The translations under genes and the position numbers were made by a program. The notes under the pieces were generated by a model. It was not told where the DNA came from, did not search any database, and was given only the letters and a program-made list of their open reading frames with translations. This document shows positions 1 through 11,431 of a stretch of 64,000 nt of DNA, one piece after another (positions within the stretch are counted from its first letter, which is position 1; each line of letters begins with the position of its first letter). Source of the stretch: Polytrichum commune (lineage: Eukaryota > Streptophyta > Polytrichopsida > Polytrichales > Polytrichaceae); NCBI GenBank assembly GCA_950295325.1, contig OX485807.1, forward strand, positions 1,180,501 to 1,244,500, given 5' to 3'.

Positions 1-489
1 CGACGGTTGTGAGCGTTTAGAGTGCCATGGTCTTCCGGTTTTGTGTTAGGCCTACCTCCGAGAAATGGTTTTTGAAAACAATCCAAGTGACCATGAAACA
101 TGATCCGTTTGATGCCATGCAGGAATCCATGTAGACTTTACATCCATCTTGCATTCGCTTAAATACTCCGTTGGTCCCTCAAACGTAGTGTGAAGCGAAC
201 TCGCACCGGCTCCGCCTTTTCCACCAATGAGAGTGCTTGAAGTGCAATGGTCACGGGCTCTCAGTCTCGTGTGTGAAGTGGCCCTAAATTGGTAGGAAAG
301 ATGCCAGCATGGGATGTCGGTCGGTATTCATGGATCCCAAGAATGCACTAACTTAACTTAGTCGGTAATGATTCTCCTCTTGTTTGCATGCAAATGTGTA
401 ACTTATGTGTGCATGTAACTTACGTAGGGCTTAGGAAATGGCATCGTAGACCTCAATATTAGTATACATGAATCAAGGACATGTTGGGA

Positions 490-960
490 AAGGGGAATGT
501 TAGGTCTCCTCCTACGAGCTTTCAAGGGGAGGTGGATTAGGGGCTAGGACAACCTTGCACGAGTTTTTCGCTTTAAAAAATAAATCCCGACTGAAAATTC
601 CTACCCGACCCCGCCCGACTTCCAAAACAATATTGCCCTTGTATTCTTGAAGGCCACTTGTTCACAAAACCCATAATGAATGCACTTGACTTTCAAGGTC
701 CAAAATCCAACATATACTTGCACTTCCACTTAGTTGATGAGCAATTCATTGGGATTCATTCCTAAAGTGAAACCAACAATAAAGCATAAATTAATTTGGA
801 AGTCGAAAACATCACCAAATCCCTGTTACCATTGAGGTTATGATTTTGTGACTTAACGTTTGAAAGGGTCTTTGTCGTTCTAGAATGAAACTTAAATTGT
901 TGTGATTTTTTTAGTGTGTGTGTGTGTGTGTGTATATGGTACCATGAAGCTCTAGTTAGT
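490..960 (+). repeat. Dispersed repeat, copy 1 (partner at 40.4-40.8 kb)
   Basis: This stretch matches 40395-40800 in the same orientation. Shared words include the GAGCTTT..GGGGAGGTGGAT start, TTGCATTCTTGAAGGCC (here TTGTATTCTTGAAGGCC), CACAAAA.CCATA, TTCAAGGTCCAAA and GAAAGGGTCTTTGTC. The copies differ by many substitutions and small gaps, so the duplication is old. No coding capacity is visible. It is probably a non-autonomous transposon family. Confidence 0.7.
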
Positions 961-3900
961 TTCATGGCATTTTGGTAATCTCATCCATTTGGAAGGTCAA
1001 AACGCAACAAACTATATCATACCAACAATTATTTCTAGCCAACTAACTTTGAATATAGTATAAGAGTACCCTAAATCAACCCAAATTTGTGTCACCTCTA
1101 ATGTCCCATGTGGACGTATTTGTCCAAGTGGAAGTTATGGAAGGTGGATGGGGATGCAAATTATATCATTTTTAGTCAAACTTTATATGGCAATAGATAG
1201 CATATGTAATTGCAGTGAGAAAAAAAAACAAAAAAAGGAAAAAACATGTTGCCCCAAAATGAACATGGCAATGCCGCCTAACTACAACGAGGCCCTACCC
1301 TTGCTGTAGTTGAAATTTGCCCATTGTCGTTTCCCACCATGTAAACATGCCTTAAACGGACAATTTTAATTATGCATCCACTTCTTGTAGGATATGAAAC
1401 ATACAAGTAAGGGCATGAGATTGAGATCAACCTTTCTTGGGGCCGTTTCAATGAGATTCCAATCCCTATTAGCCTTGAGGTCAATTCCAACCACTCATTA
1501 GAGTAAGATTATAACATGTGTCAACTCTTCCATGTCTAATGACCTTGAGGCCAAATAATGGGTGCCGTTACATAAAGCCTTGAAGGGAAAAGAAGAAGAG
1601 AGGGAGCCATTTAGATTTCCAATCAACCAAATGGCGTAAAACGCTTTTTTTAAAAAAAATTATAGAGGTTATGATTCTATATCCAAATTTGAAAATAGTT
1701 CTAAGACCAAGAATCAACCTTTGAAGAATGGTCTACTCCCTTGCTTGAGCTTGGACCATTTTGGATCATGTCTTTTTCAATTTAAAAAACTCCTCTGAAA
1801 AAATTGGCCTCACACTAGGTGTAACATGGTTGGGACCAATTTCAAAGTTTACACCAATGAGAAGCACAAATGCCAAGTTTATGACACAAAAATCGGTCAT
1901 GACTCCTAGTGTAAACCAACCCTAAATTAGTGTGAGATGACTAATCAATCCAAATGTGTCCATGGCCGATTTCCTTAAAACAAATTGGAGCTCATATGAA
2001 TATATCATTCATCATCAAAGTGAAGATTATCTTTCTTATTCAATAATCACATTAGGTTCTCTCCCCCCCCCCTTATGTTGATCGTGTGAACTTAAATAGT
2101 TAACAAATTGTAAACACACAGTAGTCCAATTTTTGTTAAACACATGTATGTTTGATGTATGTTCTTAGATCCACACCTAACCACACATCATTCAAATACA
2201 AGTGTCCAATTAAGTTGAGTAACCATATTAGACCTATCTAGGCAACTTCAATGGAAATATAATATTATATAAGATGTCCAAATTTATGAAAATATATTTA
2301 TAGTAGGGAAACTAACTAAGGTTTTTTTAAAAGAAAGACAACGGTTTTCAACTTTGTTAATTTTTTTGGGAAATAGATTAAACCTTTGAATCTTAGATTC
2401 AAAGCCGTCCATGTAGTCATGGGAGAAGATGTGTCAAACATTCTTGATAACATCAAAGTACATGTATAACCACTTCCTTACCTATTTCAACATTTGATTC
2501 CTTACCCATTAAAAGATTGCAACCCTTTACGAGCTCCAACTAGAAGGATCAATCACTTAAAACCATCTCCAAGACATAAGTTTTAGGTTGACCAAGCTAA
2601 AAGCCTCAAGGGAGAACCATCACTTAAAATATCGTTTTTATGAAGTTTCAACATGAGTATCACTTGGAAGTTTCAATTTGTCTACATTTGTGGCATGCAA
2701 CCACTTTATGTGCCACGTGTTACAAAGAGAGATTTTTATCTAGTGTAACCATCCGCCTCAGTTTGTCTAATTTAAAAAAATTTGGGCAAGAAATTTTATA
2801 TGTCATTCAACATGGTTAGTAGTTAAAATCATAACAACTGGGTGGTGGTGGACCTGATCGAACCTACAAGGGACAATGAATGTGATATGGTTTTGTGTTA
2901 TACAAGGATTCCCACATTCATTAATATCACTTGTATATACAATAAATAACACAAAAGTGCATGCATGATGGATCCATAACATTACTAAGCAATGGGTCGT
3001 TCATCTCTTTCCATGGGTTATACGTTCATTGATAGTTCCTTATTTTGATGGAATTAACCCACATGTCTAGAGACCATACATTGAGAACTCATACTTTAAA
3101 TGAGTTCATAATGTTTTAGGCATCACAACCACATTATTTGATGATAGTTCTCACTGGAAATGTTGAGGTCACAAAGCAAGCTCAACATGTTGAGTATTGT
3201 TGTGTGTAAACGAGTCTTTTATGATGTTGGGGTTTTTTGTTTTTTGTTTTTTTTTTTGGGTCAAATACCATATTTTAATGAACTTGGAAGGTTTCACTTC
3301 ATGCACCTTTCATAAGGAGCATTGAATATATGCGGATTTTTTTGGGTGCCAACAACACATTTATGTATATTGCATAATAAAGGCTATACCTAAATATTTT
3401 GTGTTTTTACCTCAAATAATGCTGCTTGATTTGAATGCCAAACTAGGAATGTTCGTAATACTTATTTTTTTAGCTATTTTCATGTCACATGCAATAATTC
3501 AAATCACGTATTACATACATGTTATTATATGTTTAGCAGAAGAAGCTACAAATGAATATTTTTACTAACGTCGGTACACATCTTGAACCCACATGTTTTT
3601 ATTGATTTTATCATTAATACATTTTATGGGTTTCAAACAATCACTTGAAATTGGTCATTTTGGAAATAAGGATTATCTTGGGCTTTCAAGCTTATTAAAA
3701 GTAGTGACATCCTCTTCAAGTCTTACAAGTCCTTGTTGGAGGCAACTTCACTCACTCAATAATTAAATTGCATGTACAATAGTGTGTGATGAGAAGTTTT
3801 GTACCTTATGGGACCCATTAATTCCCTCTAATAAGAACCGGTTTGATAAGTATTACAAGTCAAGTTGTCCTTGAATTTTAAGACCACGATCAAGAGAATG

Positions 3901-6544
3901 TCAAATGTCGTCATCGTTTCTTTTAACTACACATATATTTGAGTTAGTGTGGCACCAAAATCGACGTGCCATGTTGATTGAAGTGACCACCATTGTTACA
4001 AGTGGTCCATATCACCTGCTTTGGTTGCCACCTAACAAGTGCAAGATTGTTTACGTGGGTCGATAATGAATAGTGTGGGCACCACTAAATCCAATGTAGT
4101 ATACCGATAAAATGGGAATCTAGATGCTTCGACTCGAATATGTTCACAAAGACTACGGATTTTCATAACAAAGATTCTCAAGACATCCTAGACTCTTGGT
4201 AGTTTGAGGCTTTTGTGGACTTGGGAATAGAGACCAAACCTTTTAAAATCCCAAAAAGCATATTGCAACATTGTTGCATGATATTATCAATTAAGCAAGT
4301 ACATGATTGCCTCTTTCTAAAAAAAGATGTTGCGATTAAAAAACTATGATAATTTACAATTGGTTGCTGAAAAGTTCACAATACACAACACGAGTGCTCC
4401 CCGTAAAAGGGGAACCCTAAAATTAAAGAAGGATTATGGTTTTGTGATACTTGGTCCAACGCAATGCAACCAATTAAGAAGTTGTATAATGTTATGTAGG
4501 CCCATACCATAACTCTAGTAGAGACGTCTATTCCTGATTAGGATCCCATCGACAATCTATAGGGTACCGCAATTTCGATAAGGTTGAGATTGAATTTTGA
4601 CCATGCCATGACTTTATTTCAATCAGGCCATAACCAATAGTGCCATGATGTATGTATTGGTTTTGAGTGCTAAAGCAAGGAGAAATGAACGGTTATGGTA
4701 GACTCTAGACATTGGTAATATGTTCGGGTCAGCTTTTGGCTTCAAAAGTCAATATAATCTTAATTTAAGGAATGAAATTTCGTAAAAAATTGCAATCCTC
4801 TTGATTTCTATATTCCTAGATGGGAAAAAAATTGCATTGCCTTATACTTCTCTAGATCTGATACAAAATATCTTAAGTGGTTGGTTATGGGCGCCTCTAC
4901 TCTACATACATTAGCACATCATATCATTTCATATGTGAAAGGAATATTCTTTCCGAACCAACTTGAGAAAATTGGAATGACATGCTTTAACTTAGACAAC
5001 TATGAATGATTCCATTCTTGGATGAGGTGATGCCATCATGCTAATCACTTAGGTACTTGCATTTGTTGTTTGTATTCTAGATGTAGGACTACACATGCCA
5101 ATATTGTGCATGGTGATGGAGAAAGGTATGACAATCTTTAAAACACCAACTTCAATTAATATATATTGAGTCTTGATATCGGTTTGTTGGCCATGTGTGT
5201 TAAACTTGAAAACATGTCCAATGTCATCTTTGACTACTACATATATGGAATATTATGAACATGCTTAAAGCTCATAACATACAAATGTTATCCAAAGGGG
5301 AAAATAATACAAAACAAATATACTTTGATCCCTCGCACAAAATCACATTACTCATATTGTTGGCATGGTTATATTTTCAATGTGAGTGGCGAACAACAAC
5401 AAGAATAAGCGATAGGACATGTGGGGCTACTTTACTGAACGTGTCAGTACTGCATGGTCCTCAAAAAACGTTGAAGTTTTGGGGCCTAACTAACCCCTAC
5501 CTTCCCAAGTCTATGAAATGGATGTTTTGAGTGCATTTCACTTAATGCTCATTGTGGAATTATAATGAGCAAGCTTCGAGGTTAAAGTGGATCAATTTGT
5601 AGGATCTTAAAACATGGGAGATGGATTAAGTTTTAGGGGAGAAAATGCCCATGAAAACATCATGTTTACCACCCATAGAAGACCTTTGCAAATTGTATTC
5701 ACATGGACAAAGAGTGAAATTTGTGTGTGATCCACCATATGGGAACAACTCAATATTTGAGCACCATGACAAATTATAGACCAAAATGACAAATCACGAT
5801 GGACTAGCCACCTTGTAACTGGAGCATGTAAATTGTTCCATATTTTTGAGTACATATATGCAAAGGATTTCTTGAACACTAAAGAGTGCCCATAAGTAAA
5901 ATTGGATGATTGATGTGAGCATGAAGGCCGTGTTTTTAAGAAAATAAAAAAACATACAATTCTTACCAAAATGAGCATCATTGATGTTTAAGCAAAGTTT
6001 GCATTGGAATGGCAACCACCAATTGGAGCCAACACCCTCGCATGAGCTCCCAACACAATAAAAACACGATCACTCAACATTTAAACATTATATGCACATT
6101 CTAATCATCTTCAAATTGCACAGGTCAAATATCTATGAGTATATATTCATGTCGGCTTGATGGTGGTAGCACTTTTGATCGCAAATGAAAAAGTTAGATG
6201 GGGTTAACTCAAGATATAAATCATCCATCAACTAGAAATGGTTGCTTGGGAAGTTAGGGGTTAAGCCTTAGCCAACATGTGGTTCTCATTACCACATATA
6301 TAGTCCCACGGGCTTATAGTTGGCCTAGCCCCATTTTGCTTGCCCATTGGGCCATATTGGCCCTTACAATGCATGTCACATGACATGGCCCCCACCATAA
6401 TGTCGGTGTGCCATAGTTCTAACCGACAAACATGTTGAATGTGGGTGTGGGGATATCCCAAGCAAATTATGCGGACACAAATCCCAATTTATTCTCGGAC
6501 CCGCGGAATGTCTAGTGAAAGCTTGGTAATCAAAATGCATACAT

Positions 6545-6617
6545 TTGATATGTATGTATGTATGTATGTGTACATGTATGTATGTATGTATGTGTACATG
6601 CATGCATGCATGTATGA
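6545..6617. repeat. (TATG)n / (CATG)n microsatellite
   Basis: Two runs of TATG separated by GTACATG, then CATG repeats. A run of 11 G follows at 6627-6637. The open frames across this tract on both strands are only the repeat read as Met-Tyr-Val-Cys or Thr-His-Ile and are not genes. Confidence 0.9.
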
Positions 6618-7364
6618 TGCCCAAGTGGGGGGGGGGGAGCCTTTATCAAAGCCCAAAGCAAATTATGCCTCGCATACTCTAGCCACTTTCTCTTTGTAAA
6701 TTCATGAAATAACTTGAACCCCGTGCTAATTAACTTCAATACCCATCTATTGTGATAAACCGAAAGGCATCTTCATCATATATGAGATCATAAAAGTCGA
6801 AGTCGAAGTTTTGGCTTTAAGAAAATATTGAAAGATTCATAGGTGAATTAATTTCCCATTATATCATTGATGAAGTCTCTAGTTATCCATCATCCATGAT
6901 AATTTACACATGTTAAACATGCAAGTTTGTACTTCCGAATTGGACTTTGTACAAAACATTCATGTAAAACTAAAGTGCATTGGCTTGAGGATGTGGTGAT
7001 TCAAGTACACATATATCTGCCCACATCATACATAAGATTGCATGTCCTAGTCTTCCAAGCATTGCAAGACCACTCATGAAACCTTGGAAAAAGCCCTCAG
7101 ACAAAAATTTAAGAAGATTTTGGTGAATCAATAAGACTCAACTATAATTTGTAAAGTTTGGAGTGAGAGCTACACTAAATAGGATAGTTAGTGTTTGATA
7201 CACTAAATACAAACGCATACACTAAATATCAATAGCCCTATGAAAGTAAGTAACATTGGATGTAAACTCAAACACTATTAACTATGGTAATATGTAGAAG
7301 TCACATGTTTGAATTTAGTGTTGGTAAGGATATGAAAAAGAAAATAACAATGATAAAAGGAGAA

Positions 7365-7500
7365 TTCCAGCATATCTTCTAGCAAATATTTTGACACTAA
7401 TTGTCAAAGAATTGGAAAGTAGTGTTGAGCATGGTAGGGTGGTAACAACATTAAATATGATCAAACAATAATTATCCTATTTAGCGTGGTTGATCTGACC
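7365..7500 (+). repeat. Dispersed repeat, copy 1 (partner at 20.85 kb)
   Basis: Matches 20845-20960 in the same orientation: both contain TCAAAGAATTG followed by AGTGTTGAGCA, then GGGTGGTAACAACATTA and ATCCTATTTAG. The second copy lies inside the large MITE in the glycosyltransferase intron, so this may be a fragment of the same element family. Confidence 0.65.
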
Positions 7501-8600
7501 TTATCATTGAAAACCCATCTTCTTCTTTTTTTTACCTATCAAATGCCCTTCTTTACCCTAGGTAAAATAACTAAGCCCGACCTTCTAGCAGCGATTACTA
7601 ACGTAAATTAAGTTGACCCCCCCCCCCCCGCAGTACACAACATTCCATCCTTGTAATTGAATTTGCCGAGTTTTTGGGGTTTGATTTCGCTATGACTTCA
7701 CTATGGTTTGAGAAGCACTAGTGTTTCATGCAATATGATTGTGGGTTTGTTTAGGGTATAAATACCAAGGGTGGGTCGAACGGGCATTCCAATCACGCTG
7801 ATCACATGGACAACGTTTCTTCTCTTTGGGTTTGTTTAACGCCAATTGTTTGCCGGGGGTGTAAGGTCAATTGTGCAAAGGTGAATGGGTTGACGTAGGC
7901 TATGCTTGAACTTCCGGTAAGATGAATCATAGAGTCCGCTTGATAAAACTTTGTTAGAAATGGTCCAAAATTTGCTCTGCTAATGGATGCTTTTTTGGTA
8001 GGTGCTTGGGCTCAATGCAAACAACATTATTTATAATATACTACCAATTGATTTGTGTTCCCTTGCTCCGCTAAAATCATCAATTCCAAAATGCAAGTTG
8101 TGGTAATGTCACAAGGATACCCAAAGTAAGCAACTTTGAGTATGCCGTTGATGTTCACAAACCATTCGATGGTTGTTTTACCCAACCCCGTCACGTAAAA
8201 CTTCGTCCGCCTTTGATTCGTAGTCATGTGGCTAAGTACCTTGTGGACCAATTGACACGATTGCCGGTGATTACGTTTTTACATGATTTGAGAGAGTGCT
8301 CGGTGACAAGTAGCAATCAACAAATGAAAGTTTGTATACAAGGGTTCGTCAACATATGTTGAGCTAGCTTGATAAAGTTCTTCTAACCCCGCTATCCAAA
8401 CCCGCTTATGTCATTAGCCATTTTTCAATTCAATGTGGTTGTGTGCGCGAAGAAGTTCATCGTGTCCAATCGATGTGTGCTTGATTCAAATGATGAATTG
8501 GTGTTGACAACAAAGTTCCGCAACATTGGCACAAAGCAAATGTAGGATTGGGGTGGAGGGGAAATTGGGTGAAAGCCACTTAGGAAGTGAGCGATGCTAA

Positions 8601-9091
8601 GGGCTGCTTCGCACTGTGGCCATCCAAGTTGAGAGGCCGTGGGACTGAATGGTCAAACTTTGTTGAGAGTTCAAAGAAGTGAGCTGAAAATAGCCAATTA
8701 AGTATAGGAATTGGAGCCTTTGGCTGGACACAACGTGAAGCCTCCAAAGGCCAAGCCCAAAGTCCAAAGGAAGAAAGAGCATCCCACTTTATTCCTTGCT
8801 CAAAACAACTCATCCAATCTAACGGCCAAAATTTTGTCAATGATTGATTTTCTTATGAAAAAAAATCGACGGCCGGCCTCTTGACCATAGTTTGGGTTTT
8901 CATTCATGTCCGACCCAAACTTACTTTGAGAGTCCGTTGCCTTAATAAAAAAGTAGGCATTTTAAGTTGTGACAACCTTTGAACTTTGGCCTCTAGGGTG
9001 AAGGGTCAAGAGGCCGAAATCTTGGTTTCTTGCAATACGATTGGTGGAAATTGACGGCCTCTTGACCTTCAACCATAGTGCGAAGTGGCCC
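8601..9091. mobile_element. 491-bp MITE with TAA target duplication (PIF/Harbinger-like)
   Basis: The left end GGGCTGCTTCGCACTGTGG and the reverse complement of the right end, GGGCCACTTCGCACTATGG, form terminal inverted repeats, and similarity continues to AAG.T.GAGAGGCCGT / AAGGTCAAGAGGCCGT. The element is flanked by TAA at 8598-8600 and TAA at 9092-9094. A three-base TAA/TTA duplication is the hallmark of PIF/Harbinger elements. It has no transposase and must be non-autonomous. The sequence GGCCTCTTGACC recurs inside as internal inverted copies. Confidence 0.8.
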
Positions 9092-9809
9092 TAAGAAGCA
9101 CATGACCAATGTGAGGCATTGTGATGTTTGAGCACAAGTAGGTGCGCCGTGTCGAATTGAATGAGGATGGAGGTGTTGGTCTAGGGTTTAGGGTTTATAA
9201 TGTTCGGGGAGTGGGTTGGTGAGAGAATAAAAAATCGGCTATTTAGTAGGGTGTGAGGGTTTAATTGTCACACATCCTCACACCTAAAGTGTCTACAAAC
9301 CTAGCGTGTCATGGCACTTGTCATGCTCTTTTGTTTTGGTTGTGAGTGGTGGTACTCGATTTGAAGGGATAGGTGAGGCATGAAATTCCGGTCACTCGAA
9401 CAAAGGCTTTTGTGGGTGAAGCTAGGTGTTCGAAGGTGATGTTGCCTATGGTGAGAGATGATCCCTATGTTTGTGACACGTCATGCATTGATGGGTCTAA
9501 GTGTACCATGGACATGTTGGTAGCAATGTATTATTCCCGACGGTTTTGGAAATTGACAAGAAGGCTTTGATCATTGCATTGTCTACTTACATCAGTATTG
9601 CCATGTTGTTGGGTAGAGTTAGTGCAATTTTGTGGGGCATTCCCAAATCGTATGAAATTTTGATGGTTTAATTTTGAATTCATGTGAGCACCATAACATT
9701 AAATCATTGTTTTGGAATGTTTTGGGATTTTTCATATAATATTATATTTTTATTAGTGTTATAACCTTTTTTTTTGGGGGGGGGGGGGGGTGTTTGTTTT
9801 TTTGTTTGG

Positions 9810-10289
9810 AAATACACTTTGTGTTTTGTTTTGACGTTTGTTTGATTGAATTGTGCTTCTTCCCTCCATCGTCTAAGTTTGTGCATGTCATTGAGGCGAG
9901 CGGCTAAGACGCATTTTGGCTTTTAATCTTCTGGTGTAATATTGGTAAATGTGGGCACCAACAAATCCGATTGTAATAGCGATTGGGTACCAAATACCAA
10001 CTCCAACAATGTATATTGGGTAGTGACTTTATATGTTGTCATGGATGCCCACAATGTTAAAATCAAGTAATCTTCCCAATTGGTTTTTATTTGAATTTAT
10101 CATCTTAGTGATTATTGTGACCAACATTTTATTCATATATCCGTTTTGTCCATTGCCTTGTGGAAAATATAGCATAGAAACACAATGCTTAAATCCATAA
10201 AGTTGGAGATGTTTACAAAATGAGTCCCTTGGACATAGATCGTCTTTAGTAGTCATCCAAATTGAATGCCACGTGTTATGAGGTGACAC
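9810..10289 (-). pseudogene. Ty3/gypsy integrase fragment, frameshifted
   Basis: Read on the minus strand, this encodes the back half of an LTR-retrotransposon integrase. The first piece (10289-10029) carries FCKHL..YGFKHCVSM.YFPQGNGQN..MNK.L..II.K, matching the Ty3/gypsy core motif H..S.PYYPQGNGQ.E..NK. It hits a stop near 10029. After a frameshift the reading continues with TYKVTTQYTLLELVFGTQS and then VPTF, the usual Y.T..TPFELVYG segment. A further piece near 9810-9900 reads RLNDMHKLRRWREEAQ, the family's R...L..L...R.EA helix. No reverse transcriptase, RNase H or LTRs are recognisable nearby, so this is an isolated relic. Confidence 0.75.
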
Positions 10290-10304
10290 TTATGGCAAAG
10301 TCCT

Positions 10305-10400
10305 TAATCATTAATGTAATCTAGCATACACCTCAAAATAGGGTAAGTGACATTATTATGCACGTGACACTAAATACCATAAATGGTGTACTTCTACTAC
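10305..10400 (+). repeat. Dispersed repeat with CCTCAAAATAGGGTAAGTGACA core, copy 1
   Basis: The core CCTCAAAATA.GGTAAGTGACA, followed by GTGACACTAAATACCAT, recurs at about 26080-26225 and 29145-29205 in the same orientation. The copies differ in the spacing between these blocks. No coding content; likely a short non-autonomous element or a retrotransposon fragment. Confidence 0.65.
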
Positions 10401-10929
10401 TAATGTTACATTACCTAATATCACTTGCACTAATAATTTTTTTGTTGCCTCGTTCTATTTACATTTTAGTATAGTTTAGTAGTTTGCCACTTGAAGCCAT
10501 TGTCCTAGAACATATTCCCCACTTGACGAGGTGGTCATTAGCAAGCGAACGAATTGAACAAAGTCAAGTGTAACCTATATTAATAGTATATCGGACTCAA
10601 CACTTGTCAATTGGGTCATGTACAAAAGTCTAATGATGTCCATACCAAATGGGAAGTGTGTTTTAATAGTGATTGTAGTCAAACATGTACTCGACTATGG
10701 TATACTCCAAATATGTTGAGAATGAGTGTATATCTACATGTGAATGAATATTGCATGCATGTGCTTCGTTGTTGATAACATCGATTACAAATATTACAAA
10801 TGCTTCTTTATGAAACACTTCAAATGATATGCAAATATGTGGCACACATGAAGAAACAAACGAATGTCGTGTTTGCACACAGCTATGTGGCACAAATCTG
10901 CGTGGAGTTTGAATTGCAACATTTTACAC

Positions 10930-11189
10930 CTTTGAGGTGAGATTGTGGAATCTTGGTAAACGATTTCTTCTGTGGCGGTGTAAGTGGTGGAGTAAAGAGA
11001 GATATTCGAGGCAGAAGAGAGCGTGTAAAGTAATGCTGGAGTGACGATGGTGTTCAGAGCAATCCTGAGGGTTAAGTTAGTTGCTTGATGTTGTGTGACC
11101 GTCAAAAGTAGAATTCGGCCATCACGGAATGAGTTGCATCGACTCCGAGATTGATTCAGGTGCTTGTGGGGATTTGTGGGAGGAGCCAT
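10930..11189 (-). CDS. Possible first exon of a divergent hypothetical gene
   Basis: An open frame starting MAPPTNPHKHLNQSRSRC runs about 87 residues to a plausible splice donor (AAAG/GTGTAA after 10930). Its Ser/Thr/Arg/Asn-rich N-terminus with few acidic residues resembles an organelle targeting region. It points away from the carboxypeptidase gene, and the two starts are about 240 bp apart, so they could share a promoter. I found no convincing following exon, because the gypsy relic occupies the next kilobase. The frame may be a truncated gene or chance. Confidence 0.22.
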
Positions 11190-11431
11190 CGTTTTGCCTG
11201 AAGAGCATAACGACGTTCATAAAGGGTTTAAGCATGTGCATTGCATAATTATGATGATGCAATGTATGTAAGTAAGTAATCTCCAATGAGACATCCGTGA
11301 AGGTGAAGTGATTGGAATGCTACCAGTACCTTAGAGCCTTTGAGGAGACATCATCATTTTCCACTCGTTCGGTAAGTTATATGTGTTTGCCATCAACAGG
11401 GGAGTTTGTTCAAGGGAACACTTCGGAAGTG

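Larger units (their letters stand above)
1..7360. other. Intergenic repeat-rich DNA, no gene recognised
   Basis: About 7.4 kb of AT-rich sequence in which I find no exon chain or recognisable protein motif on either strand. Open frames here are short and have no sensible composition. Around 255-277 the sequence resembles the right end of the MITE at 8601-9091 (a GTGAAGTGGCCC end followed by TAA), so the window may start inside such an element. A segment near 1805-1920 has ends resembling the GGTTTACACTA terminus of the 20.2-kb MITE, but I could not define a full element. Confidence 0.6.

Noticed and set aside
6376-6739. Overlapping open frames on both strands across the TATG microsatellite
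   Set aside because: They are the microsatellite translated (Met-Tyr-Val-Cys and Thr-Tyr-Ile-His repeats) with no further protein-like sequence.
11312-11431. Forty extra N-terminal codons before the carboxypeptidase start
   Set aside because: In frame and not excluded, but the sequence from ATG 11432 looks more like a transit peptide start, and the extra part adds no recognisable feature.
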